Shown: positions 41,189-51,523 of the stretch, piece after piece
How positions within the stretch are numbered: the stretch's first letter is position 1
Layout: each line of letters starts with the position of its first letter
Origin: JAVJRN01 sp040218415
GTDB lineage: Bacteria > Bacteroidota > Bacteroidia > Cytophagales > Cyclobacteriaceae
Direction of reading: 5' to 3'
Length of the DNA stretch: 64,000 bases
NCBI GenBank assembly: GCA_040218415.1
Contig: JAVJRN010000055.1
Coordinates: 117,731-181,730, forward strand
Made by a program: the position numbers and the translations under genes
Notes under the pieces: generated by a model
Told to the model about the DNA's origin: nothing
The model's input: the letters and a program-made list of their open reading frames with translations, nothing else
The model's database searches: none

Positions 41189-42928
41189 ATGAATACATCA
41201 ACAGCATCACTGACTAAAGAAAATAAACCTGAAGCGAAAGCAGATCGTATTTCGGGTTCCGAAGCACTTCTTAGGTGCTTGATCGAGGAAGGCGTAAAAA
41301 CCATATTCGGTTACCCTGGCGGGGCAATTATGCCTATTTATGATGAGTTATATAAATATGTGGATAAGCTTAACCATATCCTTACCCGACATGAGCAAGG
41401 TGCAGTTCATGCGGCGCAAGGTTTTGCCAGAGTTTCTGGCAAAACAGGTGTTGCGTTCGCCACATCAGGACCTGGTGCAACCAATTTAATTACAGGAATA
41501 GCTGATGCGCAAATAGATTCAACACCTTTAGTGTGCATCACAGGGCAGGTGCCTTCCCACTTGTTAGGCACTGATGCCTTTCAAGAAACAGATGTAATTG
41601 GCATCTCTATGCCGATTACAAAATGGAACTACCAAGTAACCAAGGCAGAAGAAATACCTTACGCTATTGCCCGAGCCTTTTATATCGCCAACTCTGGCCG
41701 ACCAGGTCCCGTCTTGGTTGATATAACCAAAGATGCTCAGTTTGGTGAAATGGATTTTCACTATGAAAAATGCGAAAAGATAAGATCTTATCACCCCTAT
41801 CCAGAATTAGAACTTGACAAAATACAAGAAGCTGCGCAAATCATCAATGAGTCCAAAAAACCTTTCATTCTTGTAGGGCAAGGCGTTATTCTCTCTGAAG
41901 CACAAGAGGAACTAAAAGCCTTGGCCGAAAAAGCAGGGATTCCGATGGCTTCAACGCTTCTAGGCCTTTCCGCAGTGCCCAATGATCATCCGCTTTACGT
42001 AGGGTATCTGGGAATGCATGGAAATTATGGACCAAATATTAAAACCAATGAATGTGATACGCTTATCGCCATTGGTATGCGGTTCGATGACCGTGTAACA
42101 GGAGATCTAAACAAATATGCAAAACAGGCCAAAGTTATCCATATAGAGATTGATCCAGCAGAAATTGATAAAAACGTCAAATGTACCGTAGCTATCAATG
42201 CGGATGCAAAGCAGGCGCTAATTGCGCTAAGCAAGCACGTGGAAAATGCTGATCACAGCGAATGGTTGGCTGAGTTTAGGGCGTGCGACAAGCAAGAATA
42301 CGATACCGTCATTGCTCCGGAAATGTATCCCACAACCGGTGGAATAAGAATGGCAGAAGTCATAAAGTTGATTTCTGACAAAACCAAAGGCAAAGCCATT
42401 GTGGTAACGGATGTTGGGCAACATCAAATGGTGACAACCCGATATTATGAGTTTGACGACACTCGAACCAATGTAACTTCAGGTGGATTAGGTACTATGG
42501 GTTTTGCACTTCCTGCAGCCTTGGGAGCTAAAATGGGACAGCCAGATAAAACAGTGGTGGCAGTCATCGGCGATGGTGGTTTTCAAATGACCATTCAAGA
42601 ACTAGGTACCATTTCACAAAATAATCTTGGCGTTAAAATTTTGATCCTCAACAATAATTTCTTGGGTATGGTACGCCAATGGCAACAATTGTTTTTTGAC
42701 AAAAGATATTCATTTACAGAGCTGACCAACCCTAATTTTCAAATGATCACCGAAGGATATGGCATAAAAGCCAATAAAGTGGAAGCAAGAGAAGAACTCA
42801 ATGCCGCTTTGGACAACTGGCTCGGAAGTGACGGCCCACATTTACTAGAGGTCATTGTCGAACAAGAAGAAAACGTGTTTCCAATGGTTCCATCCGGAGC
42901 TTCCGTTTCAGATATTCGATTATCTTAA
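41189..42928 (+). CDS. ilvB: Acetolactate synthase large subunit
   Basis: A 579-aa TPP enzyme condensing pyruvate with pyruvate or 2-ketobutyrate. N-terminal VKTIFGYPGGAIMPIYDEL with catalytic Glu in RHEQGAVHAAQGFAR. TPP/Mg site GDGGFQMTIQELGT followed by ILNNNFLGMVRQWQ. The regulatory subunit gene follows after 11 bp. Ile and Val synthesis both run through it. Confidence 0.98.
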   Translation: MNTSTASLTKENKPEAKADRISGSEALLRCLIEEGVKTIFGYPGGAIMPIYDELYKYVDKLNHILTRHEQGAVHAAQGFARVSGKTGVAFATSGPGATNLITGIADAQIDSTPLVCITGQVPSHLLGTDAFQETDVIGISMPITKWNYQVTKAEEIPYAIARAFYIANSGRPGPVLVDITKDAQFGEMDFHYEKCEKIRSYHPYPELELDKIQEAAQIINESKKPFILVGQGVILSEAQEELKALAEKAGIPMASTLLGLSAVPNDHPLYVGYLGMHGNYGPNIKTNECDTLIAIGMRFDDRVTGDLNKYAKQAKVIHIEIDPAEIDKNVKCTVAINADAKQALIALSKHVENADHSEWLAEFRACDKQEYDTVIAPEMYPTTGGIRMAEVIKLISDKTKGKAIVVTDVGQHQMVTTRYYEFDDTRTNVTSGGLGTMGFALPAALGAKMGQPDKTVVAVIGDGGFQMTIQELGTISQNNLGVKILILNNNFLGMVRQWQQLFFDKRYSFTELTNPNFQMITEGYGIKANKVEAREELNAALDNWLGSDGPHLLEVIVEQEENVFPMVPSGASVSDIRLS

Positions 42929-42939
42929 AATAACAGACT

Positions 42940-43533
42940 ATGTCAAAATCAATATATAGCGAAGATTCTAGCGATCAAACGGAAAAAGAATTTACCGTTT
43001 CAGTGCTTACCGAAGACAAAGCCGGCTTACTCAACCATATTACGATCATATTTAACCGCAGAAAAATTAATATCGAAAGTTTAAATGTGTCAACAACAGA
43101 GGTGCCGGGAGTAAGTCGTTTTACCATCGTGTTGACCTCTACCCGTGAGCGCATTGAAAAAGTAGTCAAGCAAATAAGAAAACTGATTGACGTGTTAGGT
43201 GCCTTTGTATATGAAGAAAATGAAATCTACTACCAAGAAATCGCGCTTTACAAAGTACCAACGGCTGCCTTTCTTGAAGGAAATACGATTGAAACATTGG
43301 TCAGAAATAATGGCGCCAGAATACTGGTGATAGAAAAAGACCACATTATTATTGAGAAAACGGGACACAAAAACGATACACATGCCATGTACAAGCTCCT
43401 TGAGCCCCATGGCTTGCTTGAGTTTGTGAGATCTGGCCGGGTGGCTATTTCAAAATCAAAAAGAAAAACGGAAGCTTACATCAAGCAACTGGAAGAAAGT
43501 GAATCAAATCAATTAAGCATAAAAAATTTCTAA
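42940..43533 (+). CDS. ilvN: Acetolactate synthase regulatory subunit
   Basis: A 197-aa small subunit with an N-terminal ACT domain (FTVSVLTEDKAGLLNHITIIF and the INIESLNVSTTEVPGVSRFTI strand) that would bind valine for feedback inhibition. The C-terminal half fits the ALS small-subunit C-terminal domain (ETLVRNNGARILVIEKDHIII). It is longer than the E. coli IlvN (96 aa) and like IlvH-type subunits. It is cotranscribed with ilvB and ilvC. Confidence 0.95.
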   Translation: MSKSIYSEDSSDQTEKEFTVSVLTEDKAGLLNHITIIFNRRKINIESLNVSTTEVPGVSRFTIVLTSTRERIEKVVKQIRKLIDVLGAFVYEENEIYYQEIALYKVPTAAFLEGNTIETLVRNNGARILVIEKDHIIIEKTGHKNDTHAMYKLLEPHGLLEFVRSGRVAISKSKRKTEAYIKQLEESESNQLSIKNF

Positions 43534-43559
43534 ATACATTTTTAAAACACAGAAGCATA

Positions 43560-44600
43560 ATGGCACAAATCAATTTTGGAGGAGTTACAGAAGAGGTCGT
43601 AACTAGAGAGGAATTTCCTTTAGAAAAAGCAAGAGAAGTATTAAAAGACGAAACCATCGCTATCCTCGGTTATGGTGTTCAAGGGCCAGGTCAAGCACTA
43701 AACTTGAAGGATAATGGCTTCAATGTCATTGTAGGTCAAAGAAAAGGTAAAACTTGGGACAAAGCCGTAGCAGATGGTTGGGTACCCGGCAAAACACTTT
43801 TTGAATTAGAAGAGGCTTGCGAGAAAGGAACAATCCTACAGTTTTTATTATCCGATGCTGGACAAATCGCTTTCTGGCCAACCTTGAAAAGCAAGCTCAA
43901 TGCTAGCAAAACATTGTATTTTTCTCACGGATTTGGCGTGACTTATAAGGAACAAACCAACATTATCCCACCAACAGATGTGGATGTGATTTTGGTTGCC
44001 CCGAAAGGTTCAGGAACTTCGTTGAGAAGACTTTTTGTTGCTGGTAGAGGCTTAAACTCAAGCTTTGCCATTCACCAAGATGCCTCAGGAAAAGCCCGTG
44101 AAAAATGTATCGCACTCGGTATAGGTGTGGGTTCTGGATACTTATTTGAAACAGATTTCCATAAAGAAGTAACCAGTGATTTGACTGGCGAAAGAGGAAG
44201 CTTAATGGGCGGTATTCAAGGCCTTTTTGCTGCGCAATATGATCTTTTAAGATCTAAAGGTCACTCGCCTTCTGAGGCTTTCAACGAAACTGTAGAAGAA
44301 GCTACCCAATCATTATATCCTTTGGTAGCCGAAAATGGTATGGACTGGATGTATGCCAATTGCTCTACTACAGCACAAAGAGGTGCGCTTGACTGGTGGA
44401 AAAAATTCCGCGACGCTATCGCTCCTGTCATGGCAGATCTTTACGACAGTGTAGCCACTGGAAATGAAGCCAAAATCACGATAGAAGCTAACCAGCAGGA
44501 CGACTACCGAGTAAAATTGGAAGAGGAGTTGAAAGAACTACAAGAGTCTGAAATGTGGCAAGCTGGCGCTGCAGTACGAAAGCTTCGTCCAGAAAGTTAA
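43560..44600 (+). CDS. ilvC: Ketol-acid reductoisomerase
   Basis: A 346-aa Mg- and NAD(P)H-dependent enzyme. Rossmann motif AILGYGVQGPGQALNL with GQRKGKTW, whose Arg and Lys would contact the cofactor phosphate. Catalytic residues appear in LVAPKGSGTSLRRLF and in SDLTGERGSLMGGIQGLF. Lengths near 345 aa are usual for the short class I enzyme. GYGVQGPGQ differs from the common GYGSQGHA pattern, as seen in Bacteroidota relatives. Confidence 0.97.
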   Translation: MAQINFGGVTEEVVTREEFPLEKAREVLKDETIAILGYGVQGPGQALNLKDNGFNVIVGQRKGKTWDKAVADGWVPGKTLFELEEACEKGTILQFLLSDAGQIAFWPTLKSKLNASKTLYFSHGFGVTYKEQTNIIPPTDVDVILVAPKGSGTSLRRLFVAGRGLNSSFAIHQDASGKAREKCIALGIGVGSGYLFETDFHKEVTSDLTGERGSLMGGIQGLFAAQYDLLRSKGHSPSEAFNETVEEATQSLYPLVAENGMDWMYANCSTTAQRGALDWWKKFRDAIAPVMADLYDSVATGNEAKITIEANQQDDYRVKLEEELKELQESEMWQAGAAVRKLRPES

Positions 44601-44615
44601 TGCATTGAGTGCATG

Positions 44616-44672
44616 TTCACATGTGAAAATTTATTCGACTTCAAATGTGCTTTTCGCACTTTGAAGTCGAAT
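44616..44672 (+). repeat. Palindrome and long hairpin between ilvC and ilvA
   Basis: TTCACATGTGAA (44616-44627) is a perfect 12-bp palindrome. Next ATTCGACTTCAAA (44633-44645) pairs with TTTGAAGTCGAAT (44660-44672), with an inner GTGC/GCAC stem after a one-base bulge. No T-run follows, so it is not a simple terminator. It may be an RNA processing or mRNA-stability element that sets different levels of ilvC and ilvA. Confidence 0.65.
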
Positions 44673-44691
44673 CCTAACAATAAATCCTAAA

Positions 44692-45960
44692 ATGGAGAAG
44701 GCAACAGCTGACATATTTTTTCCTGAAATAGAAGCCGTAAAAAAGGCGCAGAATAACCTAAGTCAGGTTATTTATAATACTCCTTTACAATACAGCTTCA
44801 ACTTGAGCGAACGATTTGGTGCAAATATTTATCTCAAAAGAGAAGATACGCAAATTGTGAGATCATATAAAATTCGAGGTGCTTACAATAAAATCACCTC
44901 TATTGCCAAGGAAGACCTTGTGAATGGAGTAGTATGTGCAAGCGCCGGAAATCATGCACAAGGAGTTGCCTTTTCCTGTTTTAAATTAGGCGTAAAAGGG
45001 ACAATTTTCATGCCTGCCCCTACTCCCAAGCAGAAAGTACAACAAGTCAAAATGTTTGGAAAAAACATGGTCGACGTGATATTGAAAGGTGATACGTTTG
45101 ATGATGCTTATCATTTAGCGTTGGAATTTTGCAATAACAACAACAGCACCTTTGTACACCCTTTCGACGATGAAAAAGTCATCGAAGGACAAGCCACTAT
45201 TGGTCTTGAATTATTCAGAGATGCAGATTTTAATATTGATTATCTCTTTATGCCTGTAGGTGGAGGTGGGTTGTCTTCAGGCGTTTCGAGCGTGATGAAA
45301 ATACTCAGCCCCAATACCAAAATGATTGGTGTAGAACCGGCAGGCGCACCTGCCATGTACAAGTCATTTGAACAGAAAGAGGTAGTAACCTTGTCAGAAA
45401 TAGACAAGTTTGTTGATGGCGCAGCTGTGAAGCGCGTCGGAAACTTGAATTTCCCTATTTGTCTGGAAAACTTGAGCGAAATTGCGTTGGTTGAAGAAGG
45501 TAAACTTTGCTCCTCACTCATAAGCATGTACAACGAGAGCGGTATAGTATTGGAACCAGCGGGCGCCTTATCGGTTGCTGTTTTGGATCAATATGCTGAG
45601 CAGATCAAAGGAAAGAACGTCATTTGCCTGCTTTCAGGAAGCAATAACGACATCACCAGAACCGAAGAAATAAGAGAACGCTCGCTCCTACACCAAGGGT
45701 TAATGCATTATTTCATCATTCGTTTTCCACAGCGGGCGGGAGCTTTAAAGGAATTTGTCGCCGAAATATTGGGTCCCGATGATGATATCGTGCATTTTGA
45801 ATATACTAAGAAAACGTCGCGAGAAAAGGGGCCGGCATTGATTGGAATTGAGCTAAAAGCCAAAGAAGATTTTGACCCTTTATTTGATCGAATGAAGAAG
45901 CGAAACTTTTTGGGAGAATACCTCAATGAAAAACCAGATCTTTTTAGCTACATGATTTAA
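44692..45960 (+). CDS. ilvA: Threonine dehydratase (biosynthetic)
   Basis: A 422-aa PLP enzyme converting threonine to 2-ketobutyrate, the first step to isoleucine. Lys in VRSYKIRGAYNKI is the PLP Lys. GGGGLSSGVSS binds the phosphate. The C-terminal about 85 residues (HYFIIRFPQRAGALKEF) form one ACT-like regulatory domain. It is shorter than E. coli IlvA, which has two such domains. It follows ilvC after a hairpin and precedes thrA, tying isoleucine to threonine supply. Confidence 0.95.
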   Translation: MEKATADIFFPEIEAVKKAQNNLSQVIYNTPLQYSFNLSERFGANIYLKREDTQIVRSYKIRGAYNKITSIAKEDLVNGVVCASAGNHAQGVAFSCFKLGVKGTIFMPAPTPKQKVQQVKMFGKNMVDVILKGDTFDDAYHLALEFCNNNNSTFVHPFDDEKVIEGQATIGLELFRDADFNIDYLFMPVGGGGLSSGVSSVMKILSPNTKMIGVEPAGAPAMYKSFEQKEVVTLSEIDKFVDGAAVKRVGNLNFPICLENLSEIALVEEGKLCSSLISMYNESGIVLEPAGALSVAVLDQYAEQIKGKNVICLLSGSNNDITRTEEIRERSLLHQGLMHYFIIRFPQRAGALKEFVAEILGPDDDIVHFEYTKKTSREKGPALIGIELKAKEDFDPLFDRMKKRNFLGEYLNEKPDLFSYMI

Positions 45961-46165
45961 ACAGGCGAAATAATTATCAGCTTAGTTTGAAAGATAAAAT
46001 TGACATTTTAAGTAACACTTTCATAGTGTACCGAAAATCAATTTGAAAGAAATCTGTACAATGCTAAGCCATTACTGTAAAAAACACATTGAATGAGTCT
46101 TCAGGCACCATTTCCTGTTTTTGACTTAAATAATCACACTTGAAATCGCCAAAAGGCAAATTGAC

Positions 46166-48604
46166 ATGAAAGTTTTAAAATTTGGAGGAACATCAGTCGG
46201 CAGTGAAGCAGCCATAAGAAAAGTCACAGATATTGTGAAACAAGCGTCGCAAACAGAGCAACTTGTAATCGTAGCATCTGCTGTTGGTGGCATTACAGAT
46301 CTACTGGTCAAAATTGGCGAACTAGCAAGCAAAGGAGACTTAGAATATGAAAATGTCATTACCAAAATAAATGACATCCATTGTGACATATATAAAAACT
46401 TAATCGAAGAAGAACCGGGTGAAGAATACCAATTCATTTTAAATCAGCTAACTGAGGTGGGTAAAGGTGTTTGGCTTTTAAAAGAACTCACACCTAGAAG
46501 CTCTGATTTCATCCTGAGTATTGGCGAAAGGTTTTCTTCCCTGATTGTAGCCAACTACTTCAAAAAACAAGGCCTTGATGTAACGCTTTTTGATAGCCGA
46601 GATCATATTAAAACGGACGATCATTTTGGATATGCCAATGTCAACTTCGCCAAAACAGAGGCCAATCTCAAAGCCATAACACCATCTTTCAGCCAAGTCA
46701 ACTACTTCCCAGGCTTCATCGCCTCCACTGACGATGACGAAACAATAACACTTGGCAGAGGTGGTTCAGACTACACAGCGGCCATTTTAGCAAGTTTATT
46801 AAATGTAGACTCACTGGAAATATGGACGGATGTCGATGGTCTCATGACTGCCGATCCTCGAATGGTAAAAAAAGCGCATTTCATAGATCACGTATCTTAC
46901 GAAGAAGCCCTGGAACTGTCCCATTTTGGCGCAAAAGTCATATATCCTCCCAGTATACAGCCAGCCTTGAAAAAAGGCATTCCCATCACCATAAAAAACA
47001 CTTTTAATCCTGACCATATAGGTACGCTGATTACGAAAGAATGGGATGAGGATAAACAGCTGATCAGAGGAATATCTAGTATTAAAGACATTGCCCTCGT
47101 TACCTTAAGCGGTAGTAGCATGGTAGGTATTCCGAAATTTTCGAGCCGCCTGTTTAGTGCCCTTTCAGATGCGAGCATCAATGTTATCCTAATTACGCAA
47201 GCATCAAGCGAACATACAATCTCGGTAGGTATCGATACTAAAGAAGCCAAAAAGGCTGAAAAAGTATTGACCGCAGAGTTTAGAGAAAATATAAAAAACC
47301 AACGCATTAACCCGATTGAAGTAGAAACAGAGCTTTCTATTTTGGCCTTGGTGGGATCTAACATGAAAAATCAAGTGGGTGTAAGTGGACTCATGTTCAA
47401 CGTGCTTGGTAAAAATGGCGTGAGTATAAAGGCAATCGCCCAAGGCTCTTCAGAAAGAAATATATCTGCGGTTATTTATAAGTCTGACTTGAATAAGGCG
47501 TTGAATGTACTTCACGAAAGCTTCTTTCTATCGGTTGTCAAAAGGATCAACCTTTTCATTATCGGAACGGGAAATGTTGGAAAAGCCTTTATCAATCAGT
47601 TGGTGCAACAATTTAGTTTTTTGAAAAGTAACCATCAGCTCAATATTAAGATCATTGGTATTGCCAATTCGCGCCAGATGTATTTTGAAAAAGATGGCAC
47701 GCCACTTTCAAAATGGCAAGAACATTTACAAAAAGGAGAGCAATTTACCACAGAAGCCTTTTTGAAGAAAATGTATGACATGAACCTGCGAAACAGCATT
47801 TTCATAGACATTACAGCCTCTTCAGATGTGGCCGGATTGTACGCAGAGATTTTGAAAAAAAGCATCTCTGTAGTTACGCCAAACAAAATTGCCGCGACTG
47901 GACCGCAAGCCTCTTACCTCAACTTAAAAGGTATGACCAAGCGTTTTGGAAGTCAATTTCTTTTTGAAACAAACGTGTGTGCCGGGTTACCTATCATTAG
48001 CACCTTGAGCGATTTGGTAAGAAGTGGAGATCAAATTCACAGCATTGAAGCTGTATTATCTGGAACCTTAAACTTCCTTTTCAACGAATACAATGGTACC
48101 AAAAAATTTGTTGAGGTGATCAAAACGGCTAAAGAGTTGGGCTTTACTGAGCCAGACCCACGGCTCGACTTGTTTGGTGAAGACGTAAAGCGTAAGATTC
48201 TTATTCTCATCCGAGAAAGTGGATATACCAGTGAACTGTCAGACATTGAGCTAGATTCCTTTCTGCCAGAATCTTGCATGGAAAGCACCAACATAGAAGA
48301 TTTTTATTCGAAGGTGGAGGCTGCCGAAGATCACTTTAAGTCATTATTTGAAAAAGCTCAAGCCAAATCAGCAAGGCTGAAGGTAGTAGCAAAATATGAA
48401 AATGGACATGGCTCGGTCGGCTTGCAAGAAATACCCTCCGATCATCCATTTTATAACTTAGAAGGGAAAGACAATATCGTCCTTTTCTTTACCAATAGAT
48501 ACAAAGAACAACCCCTTGTCATCAAAGGCGCAGGCGCTGGTGCTGATGTAACAGCCTCTGGGATTTTTGCCGATGTACTAAGGATCGCCCAACAGGATAT
48601 TTGA
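46166..48604 (+). CDS. thrA: Bifunctional aspartokinase/homoserine dehydrogenase
   Basis: An 812-aa fusion protein. Residues 1 to about 290 are aspartokinase (MKVLKFGGTSVGSEAA, LGRGGSDYTAAILASLLNVDSLEIWTDV in two parts). About 300-460 carry tandem ACT domains (IALVTLSGSSMVGIPKF) for threonine feedback. From about 465 homoserine dehydrogenase begins (FIIGTGNVGKAFINQL), with SGTLNFLFNEY and EPDPRLDLFGEDVKRKILIL as signatures. It makes aspartyl phosphate and reduces the semialdehyde to homoserine. No Thr-rich leader peptide was found upstream. Confidence 0.97.
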   Translation: MKVLKFGGTSVGSEAAIRKVTDIVKQASQTEQLVIVASAVGGITDLLVKIGELASKGDLEYENVITKINDIHCDIYKNLIEEEPGEEYQFILNQLTEVGKGVWLLKELTPRSSDFILSIGERFSSLIVANYFKKQGLDVTLFDSRDHIKTDDHFGYANVNFAKTEANLKAITPSFSQVNYFPGFIASTDDDETITLGRGGSDYTAAILASLLNVDSLEIWTDVDGLMTADPRMVKKAHFIDHVSYEEALELSHFGAKVIYPPSIQPALKKGIPITIKNTFNPDHIGTLITKEWDEDKQLIRGISSIKDIALVTLSGSSMVGIPKFSSRLFSALSDASINVILITQASSEHTISVGIDTKEAKKAEKVLTAEFRENIKNQRINPIEVETELSILALVGSNMKNQVGVSGLMFNVLGKNGVSIKAIAQGSSERNISAVIYKSDLNKALNVLHESFFLSVVKRINLFIIGTGNVGKAFINQLVQQFSFLKSNHQLNIKIIGIANSRQMYFEKDGTPLSKWQEHLQKGEQFTTEAFLKKMYDMNLRNSIFIDITASSDVAGLYAEILKKSISVVTPNKIAATGPQASYLNLKGMTKRFGSQFLFETNVCAGLPIISTLSDLVRSGDQIHSIEAVLSGTLNFLFNEYNGTKKFVEVIKTAKELGFTEPDPRLDLFGEDVKRKILILIRESGYTSELSDIELDSFLPESCMESTNIEDFYSKVEAAEDHFKSLFEKAQAKSARLKVVAKYENGHGSVGLQEIPSDHPFYNLEGKDNIVLFFTNRYKEQPLVIKGAGAGADVTASGIFADVLRIAQQDI

Positions 48605-48819
48605 TTCAATGCTTCTACTTCAGAATGGATTAAATAAAAAGGATCCGAAAGTCGTTGGAAATTTACCAGTAAGATCTTGAAAACTTTGATCCTTGTATAA
48701 AGCAAGAAAATAAATCTGAAATTGATTAAAAACCTTGACTTAAAAAGAGCATTCCTTGTAGACCAGCCTTGTTAATGACTGAGTATTAGATTTAAAAACC
48801 ATTTTTTCTTACAGGACCT

Positions 48820-49746
48820 ATGTCTGAAACAATAAAAATTTTTGCGCCTGCTTCTGTGGCCAATGTTGGTTGCGGTTACGACACCATCGGTTTTGCCATT
48901 ACAGGATTGGGCGATGAAATCACCGTGACCAAGCGAGATGATGACCAGCTTATCGTCAAAGAAATAATAGGAGCTAACCTGCCATTGGAAGCCGATCAAA
49001 ATGTATGCACCATTGGCATTCAAGCCATGCTCGATCATCTTGGATCCAAACAAGGCTTTGACGTTACCATCAAAAAGCTATTCAAGCCAGGCAGTGGATT
49101 AGGTTCAAGTGCTTCAAGTGCAGCAGGAGGTGTTTTCGCCGTAAATGAGCTGCTAAACCAACCACTTTCTAAAGAAGATCTATTGCAATTTGCCTTAGAA
49201 GGAGAAGCTTTTGCCTCAAAATGCTATCATGCCGACAATGTAGGCCCTTCCCTACTCGGAGGATTTCAAGTGATTAGAAGCTATGAGCCATTGGATATTT
49301 TCAAAGTCAGTGTGCCCGATGAATTGGAAGTACTTATCATTTTTCCTGATGTTGTCATCAAAACAGCTGAATCTAAAGCCCTGATTCCTAAAGTGTTGGA
49401 CATAAAAACGGCCAGAGATCAGTGGGCTAATGTAGCCGGGCTTATTCAAGCACTAAATACAGCCGATTACGATTTGCTTAAAAAATCAATTGTGGATTAT
49501 GTAGCAGAACCGGTAAGGAGCGGCATGATTCCAGCCTACGACGAAGTAAAATCAATCGTATTCGATAAAGGAGCCGTGGGTTTTAATATCTCTGGTTCTG
49601 GCCCAAGTATGTTCGCTTTGTTCAATGACAAAAGTAAAATGGCCGCTGCTGAAGAGGAAATAGCAGCACTTTATTCATTGAAGCAGCTTGACCTGATTTT
49701 ACACCGCGCAAAACTAAACGACGAAGGCTGCAAAGTAATTCATTAA
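48820..49746 (+). CDS. thrB: Homoserine kinase
   Basis: A 308-aa GHMP kinase that phosphorylates homoserine. ATP-binding motif KPGSGLGSSASSAAGGVFAVN at about 86-105, an N-terminal FAPASVANVGCGYDTIGFA, and a C-terminal GSGPSMFALF. Length is normal. It lies 215 bp after thrA with nothing clear in between, and 240 bp before thrC. Confidence 0.96.
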   Translation: MSETIKIFAPASVANVGCGYDTIGFAITGLGDEITVTKRDDDQLIVKEIIGANLPLEADQNVCTIGIQAMLDHLGSKQGFDVTIKKLFKPGSGLGSSASSAAGGVFAVNELLNQPLSKEDLLQFALEGEAFASKCYHADNVGPSLLGGFQVIRSYEPLDIFKVSVPDELEVLIIFPDVVIKTAESKALIPKVLDIKTARDQWANVAGLIQALNTADYDLLKKSIVDYVAEPVRSGMIPAYDEVKSIVFDKGAVGFNISGSGPSMFALFNDKSKMAAAEEEIAALYSLKQLDLILHRAKLNDEGCKVIH

Positions 49747-49988
49747 CAAAAGAGAAAACCAGTTGTTTTAGCCTTATTCGCCAATTGAAAACAGAAAGTT
49801 TTAACTTGAAAACAGCTTGGAACAAGCATAATTTATCCTGCTACTTTTATCTTACATTCAAATTTTCAAATTGATAATATACGAATCAAACCATCTTTCC
49901 AAAAACTAACTTTTATCATCCAAAGCCTTACCTCTACAGTTTAACTTCCATCGTCTACCAATAACACAAAGGCTAACATCCCGAAATA

Positions 49989-51275
49989 ATGAAATTTTAC
50001 AGTACCAATAAAAAATCAGAACAAGTATCCTTTAAAGAGGCGGTTATCAAAAGCTTACCCGCGGATAATGGACTTTATTTTCCTGTCGAAATTCCCGAGC
50101 TAGATTTTTTACTGCTTTCCACGATAGACCACTACAGCCTACCTGATATTGGGTTGGAGGTCATGAGGCATTTTTGTAGTGAAGACATTCCTAGTGTTAA
50201 ATTAGAGGCGATCATCAAAGAAGTATTGGACTTTGACATGCCTATAGTCGAAGTTGAAAAGAACATCCACAGCTTAGAGCTCACGCATGGCCCCACCTAT
50301 GCATTTAAAGATGTCGGTGCACGCTTTTTAGCGAGATGCCTCGGTTATTTCAACGAATCTGAAAACAAAGAAATTACCATTTTGGTGGCTACTTCGGGTG
50401 ATACAGGAGGCGCAGTAGCTGCAGGTTTTCATAACGTACCAGGCGTAAAAGTTGTTATCCTCTACCCTTCTGGAAAGGTGAGTCCTTTACAGGAAAAGCA
50501 ATTAACCACTTTGGGTGGCAACATCACAGCACTCGAAGTTTCAGGAGATTTTGATGATTGCCAAGCGATGGTAAAAAAGGCCTTCCTCGATGCTGACATC
50601 AATGCGAAACTCAACCTTTCGTCCGCTAATTCCATCAACGTGGCACGATGGATGCCACAATGTATGTACTACTTCGCACCATTCATACAATTTGGCGATA
50701 CAGACAAACTCGTCTTTTCCGTGCCTAGCGGGAATTATGGAAATATAACTTCCGGCATGTTGGCCAAAAAGATGGGACTGCCCATCAAGCGATTTATTGC
50801 TGCCTCCAATGCCAATGATGTCGTGCCGAGATATTTGAAATCGGGAAAATATGAACCTAAACCAACCATAGCCACCATCTCCAATGCCATGGATGTAAAC
50901 TCGCCGAGCAACCACCCGCGAATGTTGGCGCTTCATGATGAAGAATTTAAGTCTATCAAAAAAGATGTCAGTGGTTATACATTATCAGATGAAGCCACAA
51001 AAGCAACCATGAAGCATTGTTACGCCGAAAACAATTACATTCTGGATCCGCATGGCGCCATTGCCTACAGTGCCCTGAAAAATGATCTACAGAAAAAAGA
51101 AATAGGCTTATTTTTAGAAACGGCGCACTACAGCAAGTTCTTACCTACTGTCAATGATGCTCTGGACAAAGAAATAGACATGCCCGCCTTTGCAGCTGAT
51201 CTCATGGCCAAGGAAAAAGTGGCGACTGCTATTGAAAATAATTTTGAAGCTTTTAAGACTTGGCTACTGGATTGA
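49989..51275 (+). CDS. thrC: Threonine synthase
   Basis: A 428-aa PLP enzyme making threonine from phosphohomoserine. LTHGPTYAFKDVGARFLAR contains the PLP-binding Lys. VATSGDTGGAVAAGF and VPSGNYGNITSGMLAKKMG are further PLP and phosphate contact signatures. Its N-terminus (MKFYSTNKKSEQVSFKEAV) is typical of the ThrC class. It ends the amino-acid cluster. Confidence 0.97.
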   Translation: MKFYSTNKKSEQVSFKEAVIKSLPADNGLYFPVEIPELDFLLLSTIDHYSLPDIGLEVMRHFCSEDIPSVKLEAIIKEVLDFDMPIVEVEKNIHSLELTHGPTYAFKDVGARFLARCLGYFNESENKEITILVATSGDTGGAVAAGFHNVPGVKVVILYPSGKVSPLQEKQLTTLGGNITALEVSGDFDDCQAMVKKAFLDADINAKLNLSSANSINVARWMPQCMYYFAPFIQFGDTDKLVFSVPSGNYGNITSGMLAKKMGLPIKRFIAASNANDVVPRYLKSGKYEPKPTIATISNAMDVNSPSNHPRMLALHDEEFKSIKKDVSGYTLSDEATKATMKHCYAENNYILDPHGAIAYSALKNDLQKKEIGLFLETAHYSKFLPTVNDALDKEIDMPAFAADLMAKEKVATAIENNFEAFKTWLLD

Positions 51276-51523
51276 TTCTATAAACTTAAATCAGTAGTAT
51301 GATCTGATCAATGGGTTGTTTATCAGTAGGCATCAATAAAACGGATGTTTGCAGGAAAGGAGAGTATGCAAGAAGAAGTGGAAACCAAAACCTAAAAAAG
51401 ATCTAATTTTGACCCATCTAAGGAGGTTTTCGCAGCAAAAATAAATTAACAACAATCTCTCAATAATGGAATAAATGCTGCGTAGGATAAGTATTTGATT
51501 ATTGATTTTTTAGAAAACAAGTA

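Noticed and set aside
45961..46165. Possible threonine leader peptide before thrA
   Set aside because: Short frames here (for example from 46092) have at most one Thr and no Ile run, and no strong terminator hairpin follows.
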